From an uncultured Lachnospiraceae bacterium (GTDB lineage: Bacteria > Bacillota > Clostridia > Lachnospirales > Lachnospiraceae): 64,000 nt of DNA. The stretch lies in contig CACZQN010000003.1 of assembly GCA_902783375.1 (NCBI GenBank), forward strand, positions 1-64,000, in the 5' to 3' direction. Shown piece after piece: positions 36,125-43,784 of this stretch. Each line of letters opens with the position of its first letter. Within the stretch, counting starts at the first letter, position 1. Under the pieces are notes generated by a model, which was not told where the DNA came from, did no database searches, and was given only the letters and a program-made list of their open reading frames with translations. The position numbers were made by a program, and so were the translations under genes.

Positions 36125-37228
36125 TTATTTTGCGTAGTAGAATCCCCCTTCCTCACCGATCAGTCCCGCCAGTTCGAGGTGCAGCAGAATCTCATAAAGC
36201 CGTTCAACTGGAATCTTCGTCTCGCTGCTGATCTCGTTCGGGTGGCGAGGGGCGGGTCGAAGTGTAGCATACACTATTTCTTCATCACTTTCAAGCAAAA
36301 GATTTTCCGGTTCCGGAAATGATTGACAGGCGCTTTCTTTTAATAGATGCATCTCTTCAAGAACCTGTTCCGGCGTAGTAACCAGCGCCGCGCCCTGCCG
36401 GATCAGTTCATTCGTCCCCTCGGAGAGCGGATCGTCCGGGCTTCCGGGGATCGCAAAGATTGTCTTCCCCTGCTCCAGTCCCATGTCCGCCGTGATCAGC
36501 GATCCGCTCTTTCCCTTCGCCTCCACGACCAGGACCGCATCGGCGAGGCCGCTGATCAGGCGGTTCCGCAGTGGGAAATGGCGCCGCAGCGGCATCGACC
36601 CCGGTACATATTCGGAGACCACGCCGCCTCTTTCGATCAGGTCTTCATAGACCGCATAGTGCTTCCGCGGATAGCAGACATTCACGCCGCAGGCCAGTGC
36701 GGCAAAACTGATCCCGCCCTCCGTCTTCAGGGCTCCTTTGTGCGATGCGATGTCGATCCCGACGGCAAGCCCGCTTATATGGGACACACCACTTGCCGCG
36801 AACCGGGCGGCAAAACGCTCCGCATACCGGAGACCTCTCGGTGTAGCGCCCCTGGCGCCGACCACGGCGATCACCGGCTCATCCGCCCGCGGCAGCCGGC
36901 CCCGCACAAAGAGGGACTGCGGCGGAGAATAGATCGTCCGCAGTCTCTCCGGGTAGCTTGTATCCTCTTCAAACGTGATCATCTGGATGTTCTCTCCGGA
37001 AAGCTTCTCAACCGCCCGCCGCAGATCATCGATCCGCGCATTAGCCATCAGGCAGCCATAACGCCCGGGGCCGATCCCGCAGGCCGCGCCGTATTTCTCC
37101 ATTGAAAACGTCCCATCCACAAACATCGCAAACATCTCCTCGATGCTGCCGATGTAATTCTCAATCTTCTCCCTTGTTTTCGTACCAACTTCTGCAAGTG
37201 CCATCCAGTAATAATATGCCCGTTCCAT
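36125..37228 (-). CDS. dprA: DNA-processing protein DprA
   Basis: A 367-residue protein that loads RecA on incoming single-stranded DNA during transformation. The Rossmann fold is clear: AVVGARGATPRGLRYAERFA, ISGLAVGIDIASHKGAL, ACGVNVCYPRKH and IFAIPGSPDDPLSEGTNELI. A short C-terminal winged helix follows (ISSETKIPVERLYEILLHLE). The ATG at 37228 is chosen because AAAGGAG lies 9 nt before it; the longer open frame overlaps comM and is not coding. It follows comM by 23 bp, the usual competence pair, and precedes topA. Confidence 0.95.
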   Translation of the reverse strand: MERAYYYWMALAEVGTKTREKIENYIGSIEEMFAMFVDGTFSMEKYGAACGIGPGRYGCLMANARIDDLRRAVEKLSGENIQMITFEEDTSYPERLRTIYSPPQSLFVRGRLPRADEPVIAVVGARGATPRGLRYAERFAARFAASGVSHISGLAVGIDIASHKGALKTEGGISFAALACGVNVCYPRKHYAVYEDLIERGGVVSEYVPGSMPLRRHFPLRNRLISGLADAVLVVEAKGKSGSLITADMGLEQGKTIFAIPGSPDDPLSEGTNELIRQGAALVTTPEQVLEEMHLLKESACQSFPEPENLLLESDEEIVYATLRPAPRHPNEISSETKIPVERLYEILLHLELAGLIGEEGGFYYAK

Positions 37229-37251
37229 CCTGTTTCGCTCCTTTCTGGTCT

Positions 37252-38817
37252 TCATTTCCGGAAAAATGTATCCAGCATCTGCCGGTATCCGATCGCTTCT
37301 GCCAGGTCCTGACTCAGGATCTCCTCTCCTCCGCGCAGGTCTGCGATCGTCCTCGCCACGCGGAGAATCCTGTGATAGCCTCTGGCGGAGATCCCGAGCT
37401 CCGCAAAGGCCGTCGCAAGCATATTTCTGTCCTCTGGCCGGATCCTGCAGTAATGCTCCGTCTGCTTGCCGCTCATCTGGGCATTGAACCGGATGCCTTC
37501 TCCCTGAAACCGGCGGGCCTCCCGTTCCTGGGCTGCCACGACCAGCTCCCGGATCTCGGCAGAGGTCATTCCCTCTGAGTCCTTTGCTGCCAGAGGCACT
37601 TCCCAGCCCGCCAGTTCGCCGAGGCTGACCGGCTTTGCCCAGACAAACAGATCGAAGCGGTCGAGGAAAGGTCTTGAGAGTTTGCCGAGGTAGGATCTGA
37701 CCTGGAGTTCGTTGCAGCTGCACCGCTTTCTATCCGGGTAGAATCCGCATGCGCAGGGATTCATGGCGGCCAGCAGCTGAAAATCTGCCGGATATATCAC
37801 GCTTCCCTGCAGGCGGTCGATCCGGATCATCCCCTGCTCGAGCGGCTGGCGGAGCACCTGCAGGGTCCCCCGCGGGAATTCGGCCAGTTCATCAAGGAAC
37901 AGCACGCCCCTGTGCGCCAGTGTGATCTCTCCTGCCTTGGGTCTGCTCCCTCCTCCCGCCATCGCCGTCGGGGAGATGGTATGATGCGGTGCCCGGAACG
38001 GCCGCTCCGTGATCATCCCCTGTCCCGGGGACAGAAGTCCCGCGACGCTGGCAATCCTGGTCACTTCCATCTGTTCTTCCTCGGTGAGCGGCGGCAGGAT
38101 CCCCGGAAAGGCTCTTGCGAGCATGGTTTTCCCTGCTCCTGCGCTGCCGACCATCAGCATAGCATGCCGCCCGGCAGCCGCCACCATCATGGCACGCTTG
38201 ACACTCTCCTGCCCATGAACATCGCTGAAATCCGGCCGGTCGGATGGCGGAACCATCTCCGTCCCTCCATCCCCCGCTTCCACCGCCACGTCCGGTTCTG
38301 CCTCCTCTTCGTCGGCCAGATAGCTGATGACCTGGCTCAGATCATGAAACGGCAGGACCCGGATTCCCGAACAGATTGCAGCCTCATGCGCATTCGCCGC
38401 AGCAAGAAAGACCTGCGGGAAACCGGCCTCACGGGCGCAGAGAACCTTCGGCAGAATCCCTGCGACCGGGCAGAGTTCTCCCGAAAGACTCAGCTCTCCG
38501 ATAAAGACGGAACTTTGCAGTTTTTCTTCAGATAAGGATAATCTTGCAGACAGAACCGCCACCGCGACGGCCAGATCATAGGAAGTTCCTTCCTTCCTGA
38601 TGTCCGCCGGTGAGAAATTCACGGTGATCCGCTTCGGTTCCTGCGAAAATCCTGAATTGGCCATGGCAGAGCGCACACGCTCCTCTGCCTCTCTGACCTG
38701 CGTAGAAAGATAGCCGACCATGGAAAAGGTCGGCAGACCGTTGCGCACATCTGCCTCGACCCGGATCACGGTACCCTCGAGTCCGCAGAGTGCGACACTG
38801 AAAACACTGGAAAACAT
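37252..38817 (-). CDS. comM: Mg-chelatase-like ATPase ComM/YifB
   Basis: A 521-residue AAA+ protein. The N-terminal part (FSVALCGLEGTVIRVEADVR and the NFSPADIRKEGTSYDLAVAV segment) is a ribosomal-S5-like fold. The AAA+ core has Walker A VGSAGAGKTMLARAFPG, and GVLFLDELAEFPRGTLQVLR contains Walker B. The four-Cys zinc insert is CACGFYPDRKRCSC. In naturally competent bacteria ComM is a branch-migration helicase; in others its role is unclear. Its promoter overlaps that of the divergent nrdR. Confidence 0.95.
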   Translation of the reverse strand: MFSSVFSVALCGLEGTVIRVEADVRNGLPTFSMVGYLSTQVREAEERVRSAMANSGFSQEPKRITVNFSPADIRKEGTSYDLAVAVAVLSARLSLSEEKLQSSVFIGELSLSGELCPVAGILPKVLCAREAGFPQVFLAAANAHEAAICSGIRVLPFHDLSQVISYLADEEEAEPDVAVEAGDGGTEMVPPSDRPDFSDVHGQESVKRAMMVAAAGRHAMLMVGSAGAGKTMLARAFPGILPPLTEEEQMEVTRIASVAGLLSPGQGMITERPFRAPHHTISPTAMAGGGSRPKAGEITLAHRGVLFLDELAEFPRGTLQVLRQPLEQGMIRIDRLQGSVIYPADFQLLAAMNPCACGFYPDRKRCSCNELQVRSYLGKLSRPFLDRFDLFVWAKPVSLGELAGWEVPLAAKDSEGMTSAEIRELVVAAQEREARRFQGEGIRFNAQMSGKQTEHYCRIRPEDRNMLATAFAELGISARGYHRILRVARTIADLRGGEEILSQDLAEAIGYRQMLDTFFRK

Positions 38818-38857
38818 CTTCTATCTTCCAGAAACTGTGGATAAATCAGGCAAGACC

Positions 38858-38885
38858 AGTATAGCAGATTTCTATTGACTTGCAA
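38858..38885 (-). promoter_or_regulatory. Promoter of comM
   Basis: On the minus strand TTGCAA (38880-38885) and TATACT (38858-38863) are 16 bp apart. The -35 box touches the -35 box of the nrdR promoter. Confidence 0.72.
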
Positions 38886-38904
38886 AGGATTTTTTGCGTA
38901 TACT
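38875..38904 (+). promoter_or_regulatory. Promoter of nrdR
   Basis: TTGACT (38875-38880) and TATACT (38899-38904) are 18 bp apart, 57 bp before the nrdR ATG. No NrdR-box is obvious. Confidence 0.78.
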
Positions 38905-38961
38905 GTTAGAGGCTGGTATGATGTTGTCCGACCCTCTGTTAACAGGAAAGTGAGGTTCACC

Positions 38962-39411
38962 ATGAAATGCCCATTCTGCGGAAGCGATGATACACGTGTC
39001 ATCGACTCCAGACCTTCTGAAGACAATTCTTCGATCCGGCGCAGGCGTCTGTGCGACAGCTGTGGTAAGCGTTTTACAACGTACGAAACCGTAGAGACCA
39101 TCCCACTGATGGTGATCAAAAAGGACCAGTCCAGAGAACCCTATGACCGGAAGAAACTGGAGTCCGGCATTTTCCGTTCCTGCCACAAGCGGCCGATCAG
39201 CGTCGACCAGATGCAGGCGATTGTCGATGACGTGGAGAACGCCATCTACAAGATGGAAAAGCGCGAGATCCCCAGCAGCACAATCGGCGAGCTGGTCATG
39301 ATGCGGCTGAAGGACGTCGATGCGGTCGCCTATGTCCGCTTTGCATCGGTTTACCGTGAATTCAAGGATGTGAATACCTTCATGGATGAACTGAAGAAAC
39401 TGCTGAAGTAA
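38962..39411 (+). CDS. nrdR: Ribonucleotide reductase repressor NrdR
   Basis: A 149-residue repressor of ribonucleotide reductase genes. The N-terminal zinc ribbon is CPFCGSDDTRVIDSRP with the second pair RRRRLCDSCGKRFTTYE. The ATP-cone domain follows from about residue 49 (VIKKDQSREPYDRKKLESGI). Length is standard. The ATG at 38962 follows GTGAGG. It is on the plus strand, divergent from comM and convergent with ftsZ, and it shares a two-way terminator with ftsZ. Confidence 0.97.
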   Translation: MKCPFCGSDDTRVIDSRPSEDNSSIRRRRLCDSCGKRFTTYETVETIPLMVIKKDQSREPYDRKKLESGIFRSCHKRPISVDQMQAIVDDVENAIYKMEKREIPSSTIGELVMMRLKDVDAVAYVRFASVYREFKDVNTFMDELKKLLK

Positions 39412-39432
39412 GCAGACAGGATACAGGAAATG

Positions 39433-39464
39433 AAAAAAGGAGAACCTTTCGGTTCTCCTTTTTT
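39433..39464. terminator. Bidirectional terminator between nrdR and ftsZ
   Basis: A 14-bp stem (AAAAAAGGAGAACC/GGTTCTCCTTTTTT) with a TTTC loop has T-runs on both strands. It serves the convergent nrdR and ftsZ genes. Confidence 0.95.
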
Positions 39465-39502
39465 CATCGATCTGATTCCCGGATCAAAGGCTTTGTTCCG
39501 GT

Positions 39503-40678
39503 TCAGTTTTTATTGTGGTTCTGATTTCTCAGGAACTGCGGAATCTTGATGCCGTCTTCCTCTGTTGCCTGACGGGTTACGCCGCCCTGCGGACGGGTTC
39601 CCTTCGATACCGGAGGAGTATACTGTCTTCCTCTGCTCTCATTGATCTTGGCTGCAGCCTGAGAGGTTGCACCGAAGCCGTTCTTTGCGTTCTTGGAATT
39701 ATATCCGATGACCGGTCCTGCTTTTCTCTCCTCATCCAGTCCGGTAGCGATGACGGTAACCGTTACTTCATCCTCAACATCCTCATCGTCCTTCACACCG
39801 AAGATCAGGTTGGTATCGTCGCCGGTCAGATCTCTGACATAGGAAGCTGCATCGTTCGCATCAGCCAGGCTGACAGCACCGGTGATGTTCAGGATGACAT
39901 GGGAAGCACCTGCGATGGTGGTATCCAGCAGCGGGCTGGTGGTCGCGACCTTGACGGCCTCGAGACATCTGTCCTCACCGGTTCCGACACCGATACCGAT
40001 GTGTGCCATGCCCTTATCCTTCATGACAGTAGTCACGTCTGCGAAGTCCAGGTTGATCAGGGCAGGAACATTGATCAGATCGGTGATTCCCTGTACGCCC
40101 TGCTGCAGAACCTCATCGGCCTTGCTGAGTGCGTCCGTGATCGATGTTCTGCGGTCTACGATCTCAAGAAGTTTATCATTCTGGATGACAATCAGGGTAT
40201 CGACTGCTTCCTTCAGCCTCTCGATCCCGGCGACTGCGTTCTGCATCCGGGTTCTGGCCTCAAAGCCGAACGGCTTGGTCACGATACCGACTGTCAGAAT
40301 ACCCATATCCTTTGCAATCCGTGCAATGACCGGGGCTGCACCGGTTCCGGTACCACCGCCCATACCACAGGTTACAAATACCATATCTGCACCACGAAGT
40401 GCATCTGTCAATTCCTCACGGCTCTCTTCTGCCGCTTTCTCACCAACTTCCGGTACAGCTCCTGCGCCAAGACCCTTTGTCAGCTTCTCACCGATCTGCA
40501 GGCAGTTCGGAGCCAGACAGTTTGCAAGATGCTGCTTATCTGTATTCACACAGATAAACTCCACACCCTGAACCCCTTCTGATACCATGCGGTTGACCGC
40601 ATTGTTTCCAGCGCCGCCGACACCGACGACGATAATCCGTGCTACGGATTCGCTCCGTTCATCTCTGATTTCCAGCAA
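39503..40678 (-). CDS. ftsZ: Cell division GTPase FtsZ
   Basis: A 391-residue tubulin homologue that forms the Z-ring. The GTP-binding signature is [13 protein letters not shown]; the first loop is [13 protein letters not shown] and the T7 loop is [11 protein letters not shown]. The C-terminal peptide [10 protein letters not shown] is the usual anchor for FtsA/SepF-type partners. The start is probably TTG at 40678: the family start LEIRDE follows it and AAGGAGG lies 8 nt before it. It has its own promoter at 40760-40788, is separated from ftsQ, and has no ftsA next to it. Confidence 0.97.
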   Translation of the reverse strand: MLEIRDERSESVARIIVVGVGGAGNNAVNRMVSEGVQGVEFICVNTDKQHLANCLAPNCLQIGEKLTKGLGAGAVPEVGEKAAEESREELTDALRGADMVFVTCGMGGGTGTGAAPVIARIAKDMGILTVGIVTKPFGFEARTRMQNAVAGIERLKEAVDTLIVIQNDKLLEIVDRRTSITDALSKADEVLQQGVQGITDLINVPALINLDFADVTTVMKDKGMAHIGIGVGTGEDRCLEAVKVATTSPLLDTTIAGASHVILNITGAVSLADANDAASYVRDLTGDDTNLIFGVKDDEDVEDEVTVTVIATGLDEERKAGPVIGYNSKNAKNGFGATSQAAAKINESRGRQYTPPVSKGTRPQGGVTRQATEEDGIKIPQFLRNQNHNKN

Positions 40679-40759
40679 AACCGTGTCCTCCTTATAATTA
40701 GTCTGATATAACAAGCTTGAGATAGATTGCTTCTGATTCGCTCTTTCGCTTACTTTCCT

Positions 40760-40788
40760 ATCATATATTCATTTTGAAAATAAATCAA
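40760..40788 (-). promoter_or_regulatory. Promoter of ftsZ
   Basis: On the minus strand TTGATT (40783-40788) and TATGAT (40760-40765) are 17 bp apart, 82 bp before the TTG start. Confidence 0.75.
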
Positions 40789-40878
40789 GCGATTTTTGGA
40801 AGAAAGATAAGTTTTTTTAATATTTGTTCTATGCCTGTAGAATACCAGATGTTTCCATTTCTTTCAGAGGAATTTCTC

Positions 40879-41604
40879 TTACTTTTGCTGGAACCGTACC
40901 TTCCCTGTTCCGGCCGTATAGTCTTCCATATAGAAGATTCCGGAAAGCCCTTCTGCCTTCTTCAGCAGCTCCGGGAGTTCTGCGATCTGCTCGTCATACT
41001 GGTCATGCTTTCCCATCTGAACGGTAATGGTTCCTGCTTCCAGATTGATCTCTCCGCCCGACAAAAGGCAGATTTTCTGCACTTTGACGCCATATTTCCG
41101 GATCAGCTGCGTGATATTCAGGATCCGCAGGAAGATGTTCTCCTCCTCTGTATCCATCTTCTCGTTGAAGACAATTCTTCTGTATTTCAGGCCGGTCACA
41201 AGCGGAACCTCCGGCCGGAGCTCCGTGATGCTGCCGACCATAATCCCGTCTTTGTCAAAGCAGACATATTCGCCCATGTAGGGAATACAGCCGATGATGT
41301 CCTTCTCGTAAACCCGGATATGGACCGTGTGCGCATCCTTCAATTCTACTTCTGTAGTCTGGATAAACGGGAGGTTGATCTTCTCTCCGTACCGCAGTTT
41401 CAGGAAGAACAGGACGGAATTCCTGTCCCGCTGGTTCGGATTGATCCGTCCGACAAAGTCTTCCTCTTCATAATAGGTCAGCCCTTCTACTTCCACGTTG
41501 TCCAGGCGGAAGCCGATCAGAAATCCGGCCACCAGAATCGCCAGAACAACCAGGATCAGCAGGTAGGGCCATTTCTCTTTAAACAGGCTCAGCTTCTCCT
41601 TCAT
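40879..41604 (-). CDS. ftsQ: Cell division protein FtsQ/DivIB
   Basis: A 241-residue bitopic protein of the divisome. A short cytoplasmic tail is followed by one transmembrane helix (YLLILVVLAILVAGFLIGF, about residues 15-33), the POTRA domain (LDNVEVEGLTYYEEEDFVG) and the beta domain. The FtsQ-type KDIIGCIPYMGEYVCFDKDG segment is visible. It joins FtsL and FtsB/DivIC in the complex that activates septal wall synthesis. The ATG at 41604 overlaps the end of ftsW by 26 bp, so the two are probably coupled. Confidence 0.9.
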   Translation of the reverse strand: MKEKLSLFKEKWPYLLILVVLAILVAGFLIGFRLDNVEVEGLTYYEEEDFVGRINPNQRDRNSVLFFLKLRYGEKINLPFIQTTEVELKDAHTVHIRVYEKDIIGCIPYMGEYVCFDKDGIMVGSITELRPEVPLVTGLKYRRIVFNEKMDTEEENIFLRILNITQLIRKYGVKVQKICLLSGGEINLEAGTITVQMGKHDQYDEQIAELPELLKKAEGLSGIFYMEDYTAGTGKVRFQQK

Positions 41605-42745
41605 AGACGACTCTCTTTCTTGGTTCCTTATACCGGATATGGTTCGACACACTCATGGCGCCGCCGATCTCCAGCATCAGGAACAGTACGGACGTACCGC
41701 CATAGCTGATGAACGGCAGGGAGACACCTGTAGAAGGAATGGAATTGGTAACAACGGCGATGTTCAGGATCGACTGAATTGCGATCTGTGCCATAACACC
41801 GACGACAAGCATCGAGCCGAACAGATCCGATGCGTTCATCGCGACGAAGCAGAGTCTTCTGATCAGGATGAAGAACAGGACGATCAGGAGCACTGCCCCA
41901 ATCAGGCCAAGTTCTTCACAGATCACGGTGAAGATCATATCGTTGAACGCCTCCGGGATTTTCCCGAGCTTCTGGGCACTCTGGCCAAGGCCTGTTCCGA
42001 ACAGACCGCCGGATGCGATCGCATACAGGCCCTGCAGGATCTGCTGCCCCTTCGGATGGCTCTCTACATTCTGCCAGATCTCGATACGCTCCATACGGAA
42101 GCCCTCTCCCAGCATGATGTAGGCGATGACCGCTGCAACCGCGATGACACCGAACAGGATGAAGTACCAGTATTTTCTGCTGGCAACAAAGCAGATCGAC
42201 ACAAAGATTCCCGCTACGATGATGGCTGTCGAAAGGTTCTCTTTTGCAATCAGGACCAGCATCGGCGAGATATAAACCAGATTGACGATAAACCCGGATA
42301 CCCGGTTCAGCTTCTTCGGGGAAAGGAATACCATGTAGGACGTAAAGATGATGACGGCCAGCTTCGACAGTTCGGCCGGCTGGAAGGTACCGAAGACCGG
42401 AATCTGGATCCATCTGCTGGATCCGTTCAGGTCAGCACCTTTGAAAAGGACGTAGACCTGCAGGGCCAGGGCGATGAGATACAGGATTCCCGCGATCGAG
42501 ATTTTGATGAACGGAATCTTCTTCAGAAGAAGATGATAGTCCATGAAAGACAGGAAAATCATGCCTGCCGTGCCGAGGACTATTGCCTTCAGCTGCTTCT
42601 GAAAATAAAAGTCCGAAGCCAGTCCCTTGATCTGCGCGGTATATGCGCTGGAACTGTAGATGACAACCAGACCGAATACACAGAGAATCAGGGTGACGAT
42701 CATCAGGCTGAAATCATAATAGCGTCTCGTCTTCACTTCAGGCAT
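41579..42745 (-). CDS. ftsW: Lipid II glycan polymerase FtsW/SpoVE family
   Basis: A 388-residue SEDS-family membrane protein with ten predicted helices. Family signatures include KGADLNGSSRWIQIPVFGTF (SEDS Arg region), FQPAELSKLAVIIF and the end SIPSTGVSLPFISYGGTSVL. It polymerises lipid II together with the PBP encoded three genes upstream. FtsW and SpoVE cannot be told apart from sequence alone; its position in the division cluster between mraY and ftsQ supports FtsW/SpoVE. The short C-terminal tail is basic, then acidic (KEPRKRVVYEGEAEP). Confidence 0.93.
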   Translation of the reverse strand: MPEVKTRRYYDFSLMIVTLILCVFGLVVIYSSSAYTAQIKGLASDFYFQKQLKAIVLGTAGMIFLSFMDYHLLLKKIPFIKISIAGILYLIALALQVYVLFKGADLNGSSRWIQIPVFGTFQPAELSKLAVIIFTSYMVFLSPKKLNRVSGFIVNLVYISPMLVLIAKENLSTAIIVAGIFVSICFVASRKYWYFILFGVIAVAAVIAYIMLGEGFRMERIEIWQNVESHPKGQQILQGLYAIASGGLFGTGLGQSAQKLGKIPEAFNDMIFTVICEELGLIGAVLLIVLFFILIRRLCFVAMNASDLFGSMLVVGVMAQIAIQSILNIAVVTNSIPSTGVSLPFISYGGTSVLFLMLEIGGAMSVSNHIRYKEPRKRVVYEGEAEPV

Positions 42746-42767
42746 TGTCTTTCTTCTCCTCTACTTC

Positions 42768-43772
42768 TCAGGCTGCAATCAGACCGATGACAGCCAGGAT
42801 CAGCGTCGTTACACGGAACAGGGAAACCACTCTGGTTTCCTCCCACCCGGAAAGTTCAAAGTGGTGATGGATCGGTGCCATCTTAAAGAACCGCTTTCCG
42901 TGGGTGATTTTAAAATAGGAGACCTGGATCATCACCGATACGATCTCCAGCAGATAGATGAACGCCACAATCGGAATAAAGAGCGGCATCCGCAGGACAA
43001 AAGCCATCGCTGCGATGCATCCGCCGAGGAACAGGGACCCTGTATCCCCCATGAACACACGCGCCGGATAGGTATTGAAAATCAGGAAGCCGGCCAGGAC
43101 ACCCAGCAGCGTAAAGGCTGCAACAACCACCGCACTGCCCCCGTCCACGCCGGCGGTTTCCGCGATCGGCAGAAGGGACTTGCAGATGATGAAGCCGATC
43201 ACCATAAAGAAGATGGTGATCCATTCCGTCACGCCGGCGCCAAGGCCGTCCAGACCGTCCGTGAAGTTCGCTCCGTTCACCGTGCCGAGGATGGCAATAA
43301 AGGCAAATGGGTAAAACATGATTCCGAGGTCCACCGTCATCTGTCCGTGCGTAAACGGAATCAGAATCTGTGTGTCAACCCCGCTCTTCCGCAGGAATAC
43401 CAGAAACAGGATGGTTACCAGGAACTGCAGTCCGAGCTTCTGCCACGGAAGCAGCCCTTCCGAATGCTTCATCAGAATCTTGATTCCGTCATCTAACAGT
43501 CCGATCACGCCAAAGCCCATTGCCAGGAAAAAGATCGGAAACAGTTTCGGCTCCCGGAACATGTAAGGAATGCAGGTGATGCCGAATGCCAGAATCATAA
43601 CGATGCCGCCCATGGTCGGTGTCCCGGCCTTTTTCAGATGACTCTCCGGTCCATCTTCCCGCACATACTGTCCGAATTTCAGCTTCCGGAGCAGCGGAAT
43701 AAACGCCGGCGAAATCAGCACGGTTATCAGAAATGCAATCAGCATCGGCAAAAACAAATGGTAGTCCATCAC
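42768..43772 (-). CDS. mraY: Phospho-N-acetylmuramoyl-pentapeptide transferase
   Basis: A 334-residue integral membrane enzyme that makes lipid I from UDP-MurNAc-pentapeptide and undecaprenyl phosphate. The signatures TPTMGGIVMI, NFTDGLDGLGAGV (catalytic Asp residues) and HHHFELSGW are complete. Ten hydrophobic segments are visible. It lies between the class B PBP (12 bp upstream) and ftsW (22 bp downstream); murD, normally next to it, is absent. Confidence 0.97.
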   Translation of the reverse strand: MMDYHLFLPMLIAFLITVLISPAFIPLLRKLKFGQYVREDGPESHLKKAGTPTMGGIVMILAFGITCIPYMFREPKLFPIFFLAMGFGVIGLLDDGIKILMKHSEGLLPWQKLGLQFLVTILFLVFLRKSGVDTQILIPFTHGQMTVDLGIMFYPFAFIAILGTVNGANFTDGLDGLGAGVTEWITIFFMVIGFIICKSLLPIAETAGVDGGSAVVVAAFTLLGVLAGFLIFNTYPARVFMGDTGSLFLGGCIAAMAFVLRMPLFIPIVAFIYLLEIVSVMIQVSYFKITHGKRFFKMAPIHHHFELSGWEETRVVSLFRVTTLILAVIGLIAA

Positions 43773-43784
43773 ACTTTCTCCTTC

